NCBI RefSeq assembly: GCF_001580995.1
Contig: NZ_LHZU01000136.1
Location: 25,996-89,995, forward strand
Direction of reading: 5' to 3'
Source of the DNA: Acetobacter senegalensis
GTDB taxonomy: Bacteria > Pseudomonadota > Alphaproteobacteria > Acetobacterales > Acetobacteraceae
DNA: 64,000 nt
Positions 9,494 to 17,881 of this stretch are shown here, in pieces. A program made the position numbers and the translations under genes. Below the pieces are notes generated by a model that saw nothing but the letters and a program-made list of their open reading frames with translations, made no database searches and was not told where the DNA came from. Position 1 is the first letter of the stretch, and each line of letters begins with the position of its first letter.

Positions 9494-9537
9494 AAAAAAG
9501 TTTCCCACAACATATATCATGATCGGAAAAACTTTTT
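9494..9537 (+). terminator. Possible thiL terminator in an AT-rich gap
   Basis: AAAAAAGTTTCC at 9494-9505 can pair imperfectly with GGAAAAACTTTTT at 9525-9537, two extra A residues bulging, and the right arm ends in a T-run. It lies 46 nt after thiL in an unusually AT-rich 140-nt gap. The loop is long (about 19 nt), so the call is tentative. Confidence 0.35.
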
Positions 9538-9589
9538 ATACACACGGCGCTAGACTAAAATATTCAGGATAACTTGATCCCCCCACCAT

Positions 9590-10735
9590 TCAGGAAATAT
9601 TTTTTTCATACATACGATGTTTTTTGTAGGGCGTTGGCACAATACGCTCAATCAGATTGCGTATCCCGACGTTTGTTTCCAGAACCCATCCCAACTCAAT
9701 TAATCGGTAAGGCAATACACGCCCCCGCTGCATCAACTCATCAATCAATAGGGCAGGGATAATGGCGCTTAATGCCGTTCCGGCAAGTTTCTTTTTCACC
9801 CCCAGCAGAATGACCCGCGCTGAATGAAAATCATGCGCTAAGATACGTGAGCCCAGCTTGACCCATCCCAGCGGGGAGGGGGCTCCGTTCAGATCTCCAC
9901 TGATGTCAAAAATATTGGGAACAACCAGAGCTATGGCAACAGGTTCACCCTCAAACTCAACCAGAACATATTGCTCCGGTTTCAGTACCGGTTTGAGTGA
10001 TGCCAAAAGAGCTTGCACTTCATCACGGGTAATCGGCACATTTCCCCATGTTCCGGCCCATGCATCGTTATAGATATCTCTAAGGATATCTGCATCTTCA
10101 ATAATATGATCCTTGCGTAACCCGCGCACTGTTACCGCACCCAGCCGGGCACGTAGATTGGCAGGAACACGGTTGGCACGCTCTGCCACGGGGCTAACCT
10201 CCATCCGATAGGACAGAAGATCCATCGCCTTGGCAAAGCCCGCGCGCTCGATAGCAGGACCAAGTGTTTCCGGATGCCACCCAGTGCCAACCATAGGGGG
10301 TTCCATTTGTCCCTCGATCATGGTGCCAGACTCACCATGATAGTTCAGCGTCCACGGCCCCCGAATGCGCTCTATGCCTTGCAGGCGCAACCAGTCCGTT
10401 GCGGCATCCAACAATGGTTTGACGCATTCCGTTTCCACGGCGTCCAAGGCGCCGAAGAAACCGGTCCGGGGCCCATCCTGCTCCAACGCCAAACGGTCAA
10501 TCTGAGCCGAAATACGTCCAATCGGCTTTCCGTTACGCCAAGCCAAAAAGTAACATGCGGTGCCATGCTCAAAAAAACGTGAGCGTTTGGGATGAAGCAT
10601 TCCTTTCTGCTCCATATCCAAAGGCGGCACATAACTTGGCAAGCCGCTATACAAAAGGCGGGGCAGCCGGATAAATAGCGCAAGCTGACGCGTACCCGAA
10701 ACGGGGGATACGACAATCTGGTCAGAATTAGTCAT
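9590..10735 (-). CDS. YghO-type GNAT-fold acyltransferase; possible bacterial ceramide synthase
   Basis: A 381 aa protein of the large GNAT-like family that has carried the labels YghO and 'dATP pyrophosphohydrolase'. Its N-terminal signature is visible: 'FIRLPRLLYSGLPSYVPPL' near residue 21, 'SRFFEHGTACYFLAWRNG' and 'GRISAQID', then 'GPWTLNYHGESGTMIEG', and a second acetyltransferase-like half with 'YNDAWAGTWGNVPIT'. As I recall the published Caulobacter work, a member of this family attaches the fatty acyl chain during ceramide synthesis, and sphingolipids are known in Acetobacter. That function here is inference. ATG 10735 has GGAG 5-6 nt upstream. Divergent from an SDR gene 72 nt away. 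Confidence 0.65.
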   Translation of the reverse strand: MTNSDQIVVSPVSGTRQLALFIRLPRLLYSGLPSYVPPLDMEQKGMLHPKRSRFFEHGTACYFLAWRNGKPIGRISAQIDRLALEQDGPRTGFFGALDAVETECVKPLLDAATDWLRLQGIERIRGPWTLNYHGESGTMIEGQMEPPMVGTGWHPETLGPAIERAGFAKAMDLLSYRMEVSPVAERANRVPANLRARLGAVTVRGLRKDHIIEDADILRDIYNDAWAGTWGNVPITRDEVQALLASLKPVLKPEQYVLVEFEGEPVAIALVVPNIFDISGDLNGAPSPLGWVKLGSRILAHDFHSARVILLGVKKKLAGTALSAIIPALLIDELMQRGRVLPYRLIELGWVLETNVGIRNLIERIVPTPYKKHRMYEKNIS

Positions 10736-10807
10736 CGGTGCTCCATCAACTGCGCCTTCAAACCGAAAGGTGATGCCTCATTCCGACCGAATGGAAAAGG
10801 GGGAAGT

Positions 10808-11614
10808 GTGAACCAGGTTCATACCAAGCACTCTGAATTGCGCTCGATTCTGATTACCGGCGCTACTGGTGGCATAGGAATAGAACTCGCCAGACGCTAC
10901 GCAAGACCTGGCCGAACGCTGATTTTATGGGGCCGAAACGCAGAACGCCTCCAGCGATTGGCCACACTCTGCTGTGCGCGAGGAGCTGCCGTTGTTACAA
11001 GACAGATCGACTTGGTTGACGGCAAGGCAGCCTTAGCTGCATTACGGGAAGACGATACCAAACACCCACTAGACCTTGTTGTTTTGGGCGCAGGCCTGTC
11101 AGACATCCAACCTGCGGGCCAACTGACAGAAGATCCTGAAAAGGTTTTGGACCTCTGCCTGGTCAATTTTACCATTCCAGCAACGCTGGCCACTGCTGCT
11201 GCTGAACGCATGATAGCAAGGGGAGGAGGGAAAATCGCTCTGATCGGCTCTGTCGCAGGGTTCTACGAACTTCCTTTTGCTGCGTCCTACAGCAGTTCAA
11301 AAGCCGGGCTCGCTCAATTTGCCGAAGCCGCCAACTTAGGGTGGTCCAGACATAACGTCCGCATCACGCTCATTGTGCCGGGATTTGTCGATACGCCGAT
11401 GAGTCAGCGCCTTGAGGGAGAACGTCCCTTTCTTGTCTCTGCCGGTAGTGCAGCCCGCCGCATCATGCGCGCCATCAAAATGGGAAAAAAAGAGTATATT
11501 TTCCCGTGGCAGTTCCGCGTATTACGTGTCGTGGAACGCCTCGTGCCGCATTTTCTTCGGGCACGTATCTTGCTTAGTCTGAAAGCTGGACAAAAACCGG
11601 CAAAAAACTCCTAA
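10808..11614 (+). CDS. Short-chain dehydrogenase/reductase; candidate sphingolipid ketoreductase
   Basis: A classical SDR of 268 aa. The NAD(P)-binding motif 'TGATGGIG' is at residues 17-24, and the catalytic set is intact: N120, S148, Y161 and K165 in 'YSSSKAG'. The C-terminal part ('YIFPWQFRVLRVVERLVP') is amphipathic and could attach to the membrane, as in lipid-acting SDRs. Substrate is not shown by the sequence. Divergence from the YghO-type acyltransferase suggests a lipid role, for example reduction of a 3-ketosphinganine-type intermediate; other ketoacyl substrates are equally possible. It starts at GTG 10808 after a purine-rich GGGGGAAG, which is close to the start codon, so the start is uncertain. 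Confidence 0.75.
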   Translation: MNQVHTKHSELRSILITGATGGIGIELARRYARPGRTLILWGRNAERLQRLATLCCARGAAVVTRQIDLVDGKAALAALREDDTKHPLDLVVLGAGLSDIQPAGQLTEDPEKVLDLCLVNFTIPATLATAAAERMIARGGGKIALIGSVAGFYELPFAASYSSSKAGLAQFAEAANLGWSRHNVRITLIVPGFVDTPMSQRLEGERPFLVSAGSAARRIMRAIKMGKKEYIFPWQFRVLRVVERLVPHFLRARILLSLKAGQKPAKNS

Positions 11615-11618
11615 GAAG

Positions 11619-11652
11619 AAATACCTTTCTTCCTTCTGAAGAAGGGTATTTT
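11619..11652 (+). terminator. Intrinsic terminator after the SDR gene
   Basis: AAATACCTTTCTTC at 11619-11632 pairs with GAAGAAGGGTATTT at 11638-11651 (14 bp, one T-G wobble) around a 5-nt loop, and the right arm runs out in T residues. It begins 5 nt after the SDR stop codon. Confidence 0.7.
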
Positions 11653-11676
11653 GCCAATTTTCAAGGAGAACCACCG

Positions 11677-11699
11677 CACTCTTTTTCTCAAAAAGAGTG
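11677..11699 (-). terminator. Perfect hairpin downstream of tRNA-Cys
   Basis: CACTCTTTTT at 11677-11686 and AAAAAGAGTG at 11690-11699 form an exact 10-bp stem with loop CTC. On the minus strand it lies 17 nt past the tRNA 3' end, so it may end that transcript. No free T-run follows, as the T-tract is inside the stem. Confidence 0.4.
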
Positions 11700-11701
11700 G
11701 T

Positions 11702-11720
11702 CTCCAGTTAGAAACTGGAG
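11702..11720. repeat. Inverted repeat overlapping the 3' end of tRNA-Cys
   Basis: CTCCAGTT at 11702-11709 and AACTGGAG at 11713-11720 are exact reverse complements separated by AGA. The right arm covers the encoded CCA, the discriminator and the last acceptor base of tRNA-Cys. It could be a processing hairpin in the tRNA trailer or a trace of recombination at the tRNA end. Confidence 0.5.
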
Positions 11721-11789
11721 GTCCGGGCGGGAATCGAACCCACGTACGCGGATTTGCAGTCCGCTGCATCACCATTCTGCCACCGGACC
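11716..11789 (-). tRNA. tRNA-Cys (anticodon GCA)
   Basis: The minus strand folds as a tRNA. The acceptor stem is GGTCCGG paired with CCGGACC. The anticodon stem-loop reads GCGGA-CTGCAAA-TCCGC with anticodon GCA. The T-arm is GTGGG-TTCGATT-CCCGC. The discriminator is U, as expected for tRNA-Cys, and CCA is encoded at 11718-11716. No tRNA-associated integrase is nearby. Confidence 0.95.
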
Positions 11790-11930
11790 AGTGACGTGAG
11801 AGCCTTATGTCCTCTCAAAGCAGATCGGTCAAGCCGTTGTGTTGTGCGATTTTACCCACCTTGTGCCACACATGCCTGTGTGCAGTGATTTTTGCAGCAC
11901 AAACGACGCGGAAGAGAGCAATTGAAACAC

Positions 11931-12647
11931 ATGAATGCTGATTACTCGACCACCAGCCTCCGTGAAAATCAGTCCAGACAAACGGACGAATTTGCACAGG
12001 CACGCAATCTCATGGTTGATGACCAGCTACGGCCCTCCGAAATCACAGACCCACAACTTTTGAAAGTTATGCGCTCATTACCGCGAGAAGAATGTGTGTC
12101 TGCCACACAAAAAACAATTGCCTATGCGGATGTGAATGTGCCCCTAGGGGCCAGTCGCGTTCTTGCCCAACCGCTCACCACCGCACGGCTGGTACAATCC
12201 TGCTTCACCACTAATTCACCCAAAAATGCTCTTATTGTTGGTGCTGCGACTGGTTATACGGCTGCAATTTTTGCGCACTTAGGCGCGCAGGTAACAGCGC
12301 TGGAAGCTGATCCTGATCTAGCAGAAATCGGACAGAAGTTTTGCCGCCTTCATGCACCGTCAGTCACGTGGACGGTTGGTCGTCTGGATGGTGGATACCC
12401 ACCCAATGCACCATATGACCTGATTTATTTTGAAGGGACGATTTCTGACATCCCAGACTTTTGCGAGAATCAGCTGAATGACGATGGATCTGTTGTTGGT
12501 ATGTTGACTACATCAAGCGGCATGGCATCAGGTTTTCAGGCCTATCGCGACTCTAATTCTTCCAAGATTTTCACCAAGACCTTTTTATTTGACGGCTTTC
12601 TGCCCCCATTGCAGGGACTTCCTCAAACCTCTCCGTTCAAGTTTTAA
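11931..12647 (+). CDS. Protein-L-isoaspartate O-methyltransferase-like protein, probably non-canonical
   Basis: A 238 aa SAM-methyltransferase-fold protein of the PCMT family. 'MVDDQLRPSEITDPQLLKVM' near residue 28 matches the family N-terminus. Motif I is weakened: 'IVGAATGYTAAIFAHLG' where true PCMTs have EIGTGSGYxAA, and the substrate-binding motif resembling ISAPHMHA is replaced by 'VLAQPLTTARLVQ'. It probably does not act as a standard repair enzyme. A PCMT-like gene directly before tolC, popZ and valS is the usual alphaproteobacterial arrangement, so a cell-envelope link is possible. ATG 11931 is used; an in-frame TTG at 11922 sits better behind GGAAGAGAG. Confidence 0.75.
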   Translation: MNADYSTTSLRENQSRQTDEFAQARNLMVDDQLRPSEITDPQLLKVMRSLPREECVSATQKTIAYADVNVPLGASRVLAQPLTTARLVQSCFTTNSPKNALIVGAATGYTAAIFAHLGAQVTALEADPDLAEIGQKFCRLHAPSVTWTVGRLDGGYPPNAPYDLIYFEGTISDIPDFCENQLNDDGSVVGMLTTSSGMASGFQAYRDSNSSKIFTKTFLFDGFLPPLQGLPQTSPFKF

Positions 12648-12722
12648 AATTGAGATGTACCTCCGGGAAAATAGAGGGAGTGTGTTTTTCGCTTTTAAGT
12701 GATAGAAATTCGTCCTGCATCG

Positions 12723-12737
12723 TGCCATGTAATGGCA
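12723..12737 (+). promoter_or_regulatory. Small hairpin in the tolC leader
   Basis: TGCCAT at 12723-12728 and ATGGCA at 12732-12737 form a perfect 6-bp stem with loop GTA, 35 nt before the tolC start. The 125-nt leader also holds TTTAAGTG twice, at 12694 and 12755. No function is evident. Confidence 0.3.
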
Positions 12738-12772
12738 GCATGAATATTTGGTCATTTAAGTGGGAGAAGCAC

Positions 12773-14206
12773 ATGAGGCGTATTTGCGGAGTGGGCATCG
12801 GCTTAACAGCCGCGCTTTGCAGTTCCACCGCGTGGGCTCAGAAATATGATGGAAGCGGCTCCCCGACCTTTGTGCCGCACACACTGCAGGAAGCGCTTGC
12901 TTCTGCTTATCTGACCAACCCGACCTTGCAACAGGCCCGCGCAACGTTACGCGCAACTGACGAACAGGTACCTACAGCCTTGGCTGGCTGGAGGCCAACC
13001 GTAACCGGCAACGTCGGTTTAAGTTATTATAAAGGCCAAAACGACTATCAGGGTAGCGCCGATCAACCAGGCTATTTACGGATATATGACACACCTGGCT
13101 ACACCGCAGGTCTAACTATCCAGCAGCCCATTTACAGTGGCGGTAAGACGACAGCAGCTACCCATCAGGCTGTTAACAAAGTGATGGCCGCTCGGGCCAA
13201 TCTGATTTCCGTGGAACAGCAAGTCTTCAAAAATGTTGTAAACGCCTACGTCAGCGTTATTGAAGACGAACAACTGCTCCAGCTCAACATCAACAATGAG
13301 CGGGTTTTGCAGCAGCAGTTACGCGCAACCAACGAACGCTTCCGGGTGGGCGAAATCACCCGTACAGACGTGGCACAGGCGGAATCAGCTTACGCCACCG
13401 CCAAAGCTGCGCGCCAGCAATCTGAGGGAACACTGCAGACAGCCCAAGCAACCTATATGCAAATTGTAGGAATGGCTCCTCCACCTAACCTTGTGCCGCC
13501 TCAGCCGCTTGTTCTGCCGGTAAAAAATGAACAGACAGCCGCAGCGATGGCCGTGCGAAATAACCCAGACGTTATTAACGCTCTTTTCACCGAGTCTTCA
13601 CAGAAAGACGCCGTTTCTGTCGCAATCGCGGCAATTATGCCGAAAATCTCAGCGACCGCAGCGTATTCCCGACAAGTCAACCAGCAGCTGAATCATCAGA
13701 TTGATGAAAACAAGTACGCCATGCTGAACTTCAACATTCCAGTCTATCAAGGCGGGTCGGAATACGCTGCCGTTCGGCAGGCCAAACAGCAGGTGCAGGC
13801 CGCTCATCGGGAGGTCGATATTCAGCGCCGTACGGCAGCGCAGGATGCTGTTTCCAACTGGCAGAAGCTAGTCTCTTACCAAGCTGCCATTTCCAGTAAT
13901 CGGGCCGCTATCCGGGCAGGGACCGTTGCTCTTGACGGCGTGGAGCGTCAGGCCATTGTTGGAACCAGCACTACTCTGGAAGTTCTTCAGCAACAAGAAA
14001 CCCTTTTGCAGGCTCAGGTTGCACTGGTGCAGAGCCTCAGCAATATGGTTCTGTCCTCCTATAATGTGGCAGCGGCTATCGGGCGTCTTACTGCTGCAGA
14101 CCTGAAACTGAATGTGCCCCTTTATGATGACAAAGCCTATTATCAGGCTGTAAAAGACCGGCTATGGGGAATAAACGACTACGCAGTCAATCAGCCAGGT
14201 CGTTAA
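12773..14206 (+). CDS. tolC: TolC-family outer membrane efflux channel
   Basis: Outer-membrane exit duct for type I secretion and RND or MFS efflux. The product (477 aa) begins with a signal peptide ending 'SSTAWAQ' near residue 23. Two outer-membrane-efflux repeats follow, with 'LQEALASAYLTNPTLQQARA', the beta-strand region 'GLTIQQPIYSGGKTTAA' and its second-repeat counterpart 'FNIPVYQGGSEYAAVRQAK'. Long heptad-rich helices lie between. ATG 12773 is chosen because GGGAGAAG precedes it and it places the signal peptide at the N-terminus; a longer in-frame reading from 12650 would bury it. The 13-codon-scale gap to popZ suggests co-transcription. Confidence 0.93.
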   Translation: MRRICGVGIGLTAALCSSTAWAQKYDGSGSPTFVPHTLQEALASAYLTNPTLQQARATLRATDEQVPTALAGWRPTVTGNVGLSYYKGQNDYQGSADQPGYLRIYDTPGYTAGLTIQQPIYSGGKTTAATHQAVNKVMAARANLISVEQQVFKNVVNAYVSVIEDEQLLQLNINNERVLQQQLRATNERFRVGEITRTDVAQAESAYATAKAARQQSEGTLQTAQATYMQIVGMAPPPNLVPPQPLVLPVKNEQTAAAMAVRNNPDVINALFTESSQKDAVSVAIAAIMPKISATAAYSRQVNQQLNHQIDENKYAMLNFNIPVYQGGSEYAAVRQAKQQVQAAHREVDIQRRTAAQDAVSNWQKLVSYQAAISSNRAAIRAGTVALDGVERQAIVGTSTTLEVLQQQETLLQAQVALVQSLSNMVLSSYNVAAAIGRLTAADLKLNVPLYDDKAYYQAVKDRLWGINDYAVNQPGR

Positions 14207-14240
14207 TCGCTGAGAACAGTTGTTCAGCAGGAATTTTTTG

Positions 14241-14942
14241 ATGACATCATCTCATGAGTCGGAAGAAGCAGGCCAGTCTGTTGCGGATGTGTTGTCATCC
14301 ATAAGACAGGTGCTGCATAATGAGCACCTTGCTGCTCAAAACGCCTCAACATCTTCGATCGCTCCGGAGGACGAAGATGACGATATTCTTGTGCTTTCTC
14401 CTGCCATGATGACTGAAGACCCCACTGTTCCTTCGTCTGGGGGCGTAAAGTCTGCAACAGATGATGAAACTGACACTGGACAGCCCGTTAGTTCAGAGGC
14501 AATAAAACAAAAGCATGACAGTCATGCAGATGGACTGGATAAGAACACGCAGGTTGTGACGCATGGGGGACCATCAAGTATCTCTCCGTCAGAACATGCG
14601 GACGGTAACGAGGTTCTGTCTGTTACTGATCTCAGACAAATTGAACTGATTGATAAGGCTCAAAATATGTCCGGTTCCCTGCCGATTCCGCTGAATGACG
14701 AAACCATTTCCGATACGGGAAGTTCGTTTTCCGTTCTGCAAAAAACCCTTCAGGAAAAATACCTGAGAGAGCATGAGGAGAGAAAAGTGGCTATCACGCA
14801 TGAAGGTTCTCTGACGGTCGAAGATATCGTGCGTCAGGAAGTACGTGTTTTCCTCAAGAAATGGCTGGATGCCCATCTGGCAGGAATCGTGCAGGCGGCT
14901 GTCCGCAAGGAAGTGGAACGTCTGACCCAGCGCGGCCTGTAA
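14241..14942 (+). CDS. popZ: Polar organizing protein PopZ / DUF2497 family
   Basis: A 233 aa protein with the PopZ plan. A short N-terminal helix ('SVADVLSSIRQVLHNEH', about residues 13-29) recruits clients in characterised members. A long acidic, low-complexity middle follows (about 30-165). The C-terminal oligomerisation helices carry 'TVEDIVRQEVRVFLKKWLD' and 'AAVRKEVERLTQRGL'. In alphaproteobacteria PopZ gathers at cell poles and anchors ParB and polarity factors. ATG 14241 follows AGGA; an upstream TTG at 14220 is less likely. It lies between tolC and valS, the family's usual neighbourhood, and is followed by a strong terminator. Confidence 0.85.
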   Translation: MTSSHESEEAGQSVADVLSSIRQVLHNEHLAAQNASTSSIAPEDEDDDILVLSPAMMTEDPTVPSSGGVKSATDDETDTGQPVSSEAIKQKHDSHADGLDKNTQVVTHGGPSSISPSEHADGNEVLSVTDLRQIELIDKAQNMSGSLPIPLNDETISDTGSSFSVLQKTLQEKYLREHEERKVAITHEGSLTVEDIVRQEVRVFLKKWLDAHLAGIVQAAVRKEVERLTQRGL

Positions 14943-15033
14943 GCCATGTGCCTGTTCCTCTTTCCTGCCTGAGTTCAGGAGAGAGGACTACGTGGTCTCT
15001 TCTTGATATGCAGGATTTTTCGATTCTGCTTGA

Positions 15034-15065
15034 GGCGGGGGTATAATATACCTTCCGCCTTTTTT
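15034..15065 (+). terminator. Intrinsic terminator after popZ
   Basis: GGCGG at 15034-15038 pairs with CCGCC at 15055-15059. An inner stem pairs GGTAT (15040-15044) with ATACC (15048-15052) around AAT, with a 1-nt bulge. TTTTTT follows at 15060-15065. The TATAAT at 15042-15047 lies inside this stem and should not be taken as a promoter. Confidence 0.85.
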
Positions 15066-15082
15066 ACGTTTTCTGGTTGGAT

Positions 15083-17779
15083 ATGATGCTGAACAAAACG
15101 TTTGAGCCTGCTGAAACTGAAAAGCGCCTTTACACTCTGTGGGAAAGTCAGAGAGCCTTTTCTGCTCAGCCCGCGAGCACCAAAAAACCCTTCACCATCA
15201 TGATCCCGCCGCCGAACGTAACAGGCACCCTGCATATGGGACATGCGCTCACGATGACATTGCAGGACACGCTGGTTCGTTGGAAACGGATGCAAGGCTT
15301 CGACACTCTATGGCAGCCAGGTACAGATCATGCCGGCATCGCCACACAGATGGTCGTCGAACGTGCATTGGCAGCAGAAAACACCACACGCAAAGAGTTG
15401 GGCAGAGAGGCATTCACCCAGCGTGTCTGGCAATGGAAAGAAGAATCCGGCGGCGGAATTACGCGGCAGCTTCGTCGGTTAGGGGCTTCTCTCGATTGGC
15501 CGCGTGAACGCTTCACAATGGATGAAGGGCTATCCCGTGCCGTCAAGGAAGTTTTTGTTACGCTATATCAGGAAGGCCTGATCTATCGCGACCGCCGACT
15601 TGTGAACTGGGACCCGGTCTTCCGCTCCGCCATCTCTGATCTGGAAGTTGAAAGCAAAGATGTTGCTGGCAAGCTCTGGTACATCCGTTATCCGGTAGAA
15701 GGGCTGACCGATACCAGCATTACGGTTGCCACTACGCGCCCGGAAACCATGTTAGGCGATGTGGCTGTCGCCGTGCACCCTGAAGACGAACGCTACACCG
15801 GCCTGATTGGCCGCTCCGTACGCCTCCCTCTCACGGGACGTCTGATTCCTATCGTGGCTGACCGTCACTCGGACCCGGAAAAGGGAACGGGGGCTGTTAA
15901 AATTACGCCGGCCCACGACTTCAACGACTTTGAAGTGGGGCGTCGACACAACCTTCCCATGCTCTCCGTTCTGGATGAAGAAGCGCGCATAACGCTCGAC
16001 GAGTTAGAAAACGAGCTTGAACCGGTCTCTGGGCTGGCTGACCCTTATTTTGTCAAAACATTGAACGGTCTTTCACGCGAAGAAGCTCGGAAGACTATCG
16101 TTGCCGAACTGGAAGCTCTGGGCTGGCTGGAAAAAATAGAACCGCATCGCCATCAGGTGCCTCATGCAGAACGTGGCGGGGCAGTGATCGAACCTCGCCT
16201 GACAACACAATGGTACTGTGATGCCGGGAAACTGGCTGGCCCGGCTATCGAAGCCGTAACAAGTGGCAAAATCACATTTATTCCCAAGCAGTGGGAAAAC
16301 ACGTTCTTTGCATGGATGCGGGATATCCAGCCATGGTGTATTTCCCGCCAGTTGTGGTGGGGGCACCGTATCCCGGCCTGGTATGGTCCGGACGGGCACG
16401 TATTTGTCGCGCATGATGAAGCTGGAGCCAACACTCAGGCACTCGCACATTATGGTAAAGCCGAACCGCTTACGCAGGACGAAGATGTTCTTGATACCTG
16501 GTTCTCGTCTGGGCTTTGGCCGTTTTCCACATTGGGCTGGCCGGATAAAACCCCTGAACTTGCCCGTTATTACCCGACCGATGTTCTGGTAACAGGTTTT
16601 GACATCATTTTCTTCTGGGTCGCCCGTATGATCATGATGGGACAGCACTTCATGAAAGATGTGCCGTTCCGACATGTCTTCATTCATGGGTTGGTCCGCG
16701 ACGAACGCGGACAGAAGATGTCTAAAAGCAAAGGGAACGGGATTGATCCCCTTGATCTGATTGACGATTTTGGCGCTGATGCGATGCGTTTCACGATCTG
16801 TGCGCTGACCGGCATTGGCCGCGATGTCAAACTGGGTCGGAAAAAAGTTGAAGATTATCGTGCCTTTGTCACCAAAATATGGAACGCCGCGCGCTTCTGC
16901 GAAATGAATGGCGTAAAGGCGCAAGCGGATTTTGATCCGACGACGGTAAAATCACCGCTCGGCCGCTGGATAATCACGGAAGCTTCCACCGCCATTCAGG
17001 ACGCCACCAAGGCGCTGGAAGTCTATCGTTTTGATGAATATGCGCTCACCTGTTACCGCTTTGTATGGAACCGCTTCTGCGATTGGTTCCTCGAATTTGC
17101 CAAACCTGTGTTTGCCTCAGCCAATGCAGCAGAAGCCGCCGAAATTCGTGGGGTAGCGGCTTATGTGCTGAACATTATCTTACGCCTCCTTCAGCCCGTA
17201 ATGCCATTTGTTACAGATGACCTGTGGCATGCGTTTGGTTTCGGTGCTGAAGGAAGTCTGATTTCGGCATCTTGGCCCGAACCAGTCGCATTAACAGGCG
17301 CCGAAAGTGCGCTCGCTGAATGCGACCAGATTATCCGCCTGATTTCAGAAATACGGACGGTACGCTCAGAAATGAACGTTCCTCCCTCTCAAAAGGCGCC
17401 CGTCTTTCTGAAAGATGCCAAGCCGGAAACTATTGCTCGCGCAGAGCGCTGGAAAGAGGCCATCGGCCGTATGGCGCGCGTTTCTGACATCGCCGCCTTG
17501 GAGGGGGACGTTCCGCGCGGATCGGCTCAAGCCGTTGTCGATGAAACAACGCTGGTTATTCCTCTGGAAGGATTGATCGATATCACAGCCGAACAGGACC
17601 GGCTTAAGAAAGAACTGGCAAAAGCTGAGGATGAAATTCAGAAAACCGAGAAAAAACTCGGCAACGAAAATTTTGTGACCCGCGCAAAGCCCGAAATTGT
17701 AGAAGAAATGCGGGAGCGTCTGGAAAGCCAGCAAGGTGAAAAGGTTCGCCTGCAAGCAGCCTTAGCGCGGATTGGCTGA
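15083..17779 (+). CDS. valS: Valyl-tRNA synthetase
   Basis: Class I aminoacyl-tRNA synthetase that charges tRNA-Val and edits misactivated threonine. The 898 aa product carries the HIGH motif in 'PPNVTGTLHMGHALT' near residue 45. The CP1 editing domain follows ('TTRPETMLGDVAVAVHP'), then KMSKS in 'GQKMSKSKGNGID' near 545, an anticodon-binding helical domain, and a C-terminal coiled coil rich in K and E (last about 65 residues) that contacts tRNA. Start is ATG 15083, with ATG 15086 and TTG 15077 as alternatives; no strong ribosome-binding site is seen. It lies just past the popZ terminator, so it needs its own promoter. Confidence 0.96.
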   Translation: MMLNKTFEPAETEKRLYTLWESQRAFSAQPASTKKPFTIMIPPPNVTGTLHMGHALTMTLQDTLVRWKRMQGFDTLWQPGTDHAGIATQMVVERALAAENTTRKELGREAFTQRVWQWKEESGGGITRQLRRLGASLDWPRERFTMDEGLSRAVKEVFVTLYQEGLIYRDRRLVNWDPVFRSAISDLEVESKDVAGKLWYIRYPVEGLTDTSITVATTRPETMLGDVAVAVHPEDERYTGLIGRSVRLPLTGRLIPIVADRHSDPEKGTGAVKITPAHDFNDFEVGRRHNLPMLSVLDEEARITLDELENELEPVSGLADPYFVKTLNGLSREEARKTIVAELEALGWLEKIEPHRHQVPHAERGGAVIEPRLTTQWYCDAGKLAGPAIEAVTSGKITFIPKQWENTFFAWMRDIQPWCISRQLWWGHRIPAWYGPDGHVFVAHDEAGANTQALAHYGKAEPLTQDEDVLDTWFSSGLWPFSTLGWPDKTPELARYYPTDVLVTGFDIIFFWVARMIMMGQHFMKDVPFRHVFIHGLVRDERGQKMSKSKGNGIDPLDLIDDFGADAMRFTICALTGIGRDVKLGRKKVEDYRAFVTKIWNAARFCEMNGVKAQADFDPTTVKSPLGRWIITEASTAIQDATKALEVYRFDEYALTCYRFVWNRFCDWFLEFAKPVFASANAAEAAEIRGVAAYVLNIILRLLQPVMPFVTDDLWHAFGFGAEGSLISASWPEPVALTGAESALAECDQIIRLISEIRTVRSEMNVPPSQKAPVFLKDAKPETIARAERWKEAIGRMARVSDIAALEGDVPRGSAQAVVDETTLVIPLEGLIDITAEQDRLKKELAKAEDEIQKTEKKLGNENFVTRAKPEIVEEMRERLESQQGEKVRLQAALARIG

Positions 17780-17881
17780 TCCAGACCGTAATAAAAAGGC
17801 TGGTTAGCGCCTGAAAAGCGCGCTGATCAGTCTGTTCCACACGTTTTATTTTGTCATGTTAGCGCTTCATCGGAGAACGAA

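Noticed and set aside
12650..12772. N-terminal extension of TolC
   Set aside because: It would place about 40 polar residues before the signal peptide; ATG 12773 has a proper ribosome-binding site.
15042..15047. TATAAT as a simple valS promoter
   Set aside because: It lies inside the popZ terminator stem and no -35 element stands 16-18 nt upstream.
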